From Saprospiraceae bacterium (GTDB lineage: Bacteria; Bacteroidota; Bacteroidia; Chitinophagales; Saprospiraceae): a stretch of 34,216 bases of DNA. The stretch lies in assembly GCA_027008645.1 (NCBI GenBank), contig JALVEE010000119.1:1-34216 (forward strand). The letters run 5' to 3'. Within the stretch, counting starts at the first letter, position 1, and every line of letters begins with the position of its first letter. Positions 33,887 through 34,216 of the stretch are shown here, piece after piece. A program made the translations under genes and the position numbers. Under the pieces are notes generated by a model. It ran no database searches and had not been told where the DNA came from. It saw only the letters and a program-made list of their open reading frames with translations.

Positions 33887-34216
33887 TATTTTTGATTTTT
33901 ATACTTTTTTATTATACTTTCTTTTATTTTTTTGTAAGGTAAATTGTCTCCTATTACCAAGTATTGGTACATCACTCCATCTAAAGTTGCCAATAACAAT
34001 CTGGCTTCTTCTTCGGGGTTTTGATAATCCAATTTCTTCAATAGAATTTCTATTTTTTTTACATATTCATCATATTTTTTATAGATCATATCGTTGATGA
34101 AATCAAATTCCTTTATTTGCATTGACAGGGGTATTAGCATCCTTAAAAAGCCTGTGTGGTTTTCGATAATACCAAACATTTTTTCGATAACAATAATCAG
34201 TTCTTCATTTGCAGTC
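33886..34216 (-). CDS. TetR-family regulator, C-terminal part (cut by the window edge)
   Basis: The frame stays open to the end of the window; the DNA-binding N-terminus lies outside. The visible 110 residues are helical (EKMFGIIENHTGFLRMLIPL, DDMIY-like NDMIYKKYDEYVKKIEILL, EEARLLLATLDGVMYQYLVIG) and resemble the ligand-binding domain of TetR regulators that respond to acyl or hydrophobic ligands. Its TAA overlaps the ATG of the LolA-like gene, so it heads the cassette and probably controls it. Assignment rests on fold-like features only. Confidence 0.7.
   Translation of the reverse strand, partial: TANEELIIVIEKMFGIIENHTGFLRMLIPLSMQIKEFDFINDMIYKKYDEYVKKIEILLKKLDYQNPEEEARLLLATLDGVMYQYLVIGDNLPYKKIKESIIKKYKNQK

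Noticed and set aside
33753-34097. 114-codon plus-strand frame
   Set aside because: Antisense to the LolA-like and TetR genes, which are coupled and conserved.

Overview
The window looks like a chromosome segment of an AT-rich member of the Bacteroidota. Four things point there. Two secreted proteins carry C-terminal type IX secretion (T9SS) sorting domains. Several genes are preceded by the TAnnTTTG -7 box of the Bacteroidota primary sigma factor, with no clear Shine-Dalgarno sequence. There is a DUF3276 (PUR-domain) gene typical of the phylum. SMC, AccD and the Pta/AckA pair are of ordinary bacterial type. No tRNA, rRNA, CRISPR array or intact transposase was seen.

Layout. 1-2519: one SAM methyltransferase inside long non-coding stretches that hold a 167-bp imperfect palindrome and a cluster of GC-rich hairpins. 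2520-8237: central energy metabolism, with a K+-dependent membrane pyrophosphatase (hppA, minus) divergent from pta-ackA (plus). 8513-11580: two T9SS cargo proteins, one with a Reeler-like domain and a CxxCH motif. 11589-14258: methylmalonyl-CoA mutase large subunit and, stop abutting start, the PduO-type adenosyltransferase that makes its cofactor. 14259-15105: a repeat-rich gap with the first copy of a 261-bp MITE-like element. 15106-22767: smc, a six-helix membrane protein, a lipoprotein thioredoxin, a DUF4159 protein, the second MITE copy (with an 8-bp target duplication), a decayed TPR gene, and accD. 22890-23258: DUF3276. 23568-28218: a xanthine dehydrogenase operon (xdhA, xdhB, xdhC) whose substrate-binding residues are conserved. 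28697-34216: a minus-strand cassette of a TetR regulator (cut by the window edge), a LolA-like periplasmic protein, two FtsX-type permeases, a LolD-type ATPase and an outer-membrane beta-barrel.

How the genes fit together. HppA stores pyrophosphate energy as an ion gradient, and Pta/AckA make ATP from acetyl-CoA; together with methylmalonyl-CoA mutase they fit a fermentative or flexible heterotroph with a succinate/propionate branch. The Lol-like cassette reads as a self-contained, regulated inner-membrane-to-outer-membrane route for a lipid or lipoprotein. It is the best candidate here for an incompletely described system. The most clear-cut novel DNA feature is the MITE family: two full copies 96% identical by direct comparison, and two solitary ends elsewhere in the window.
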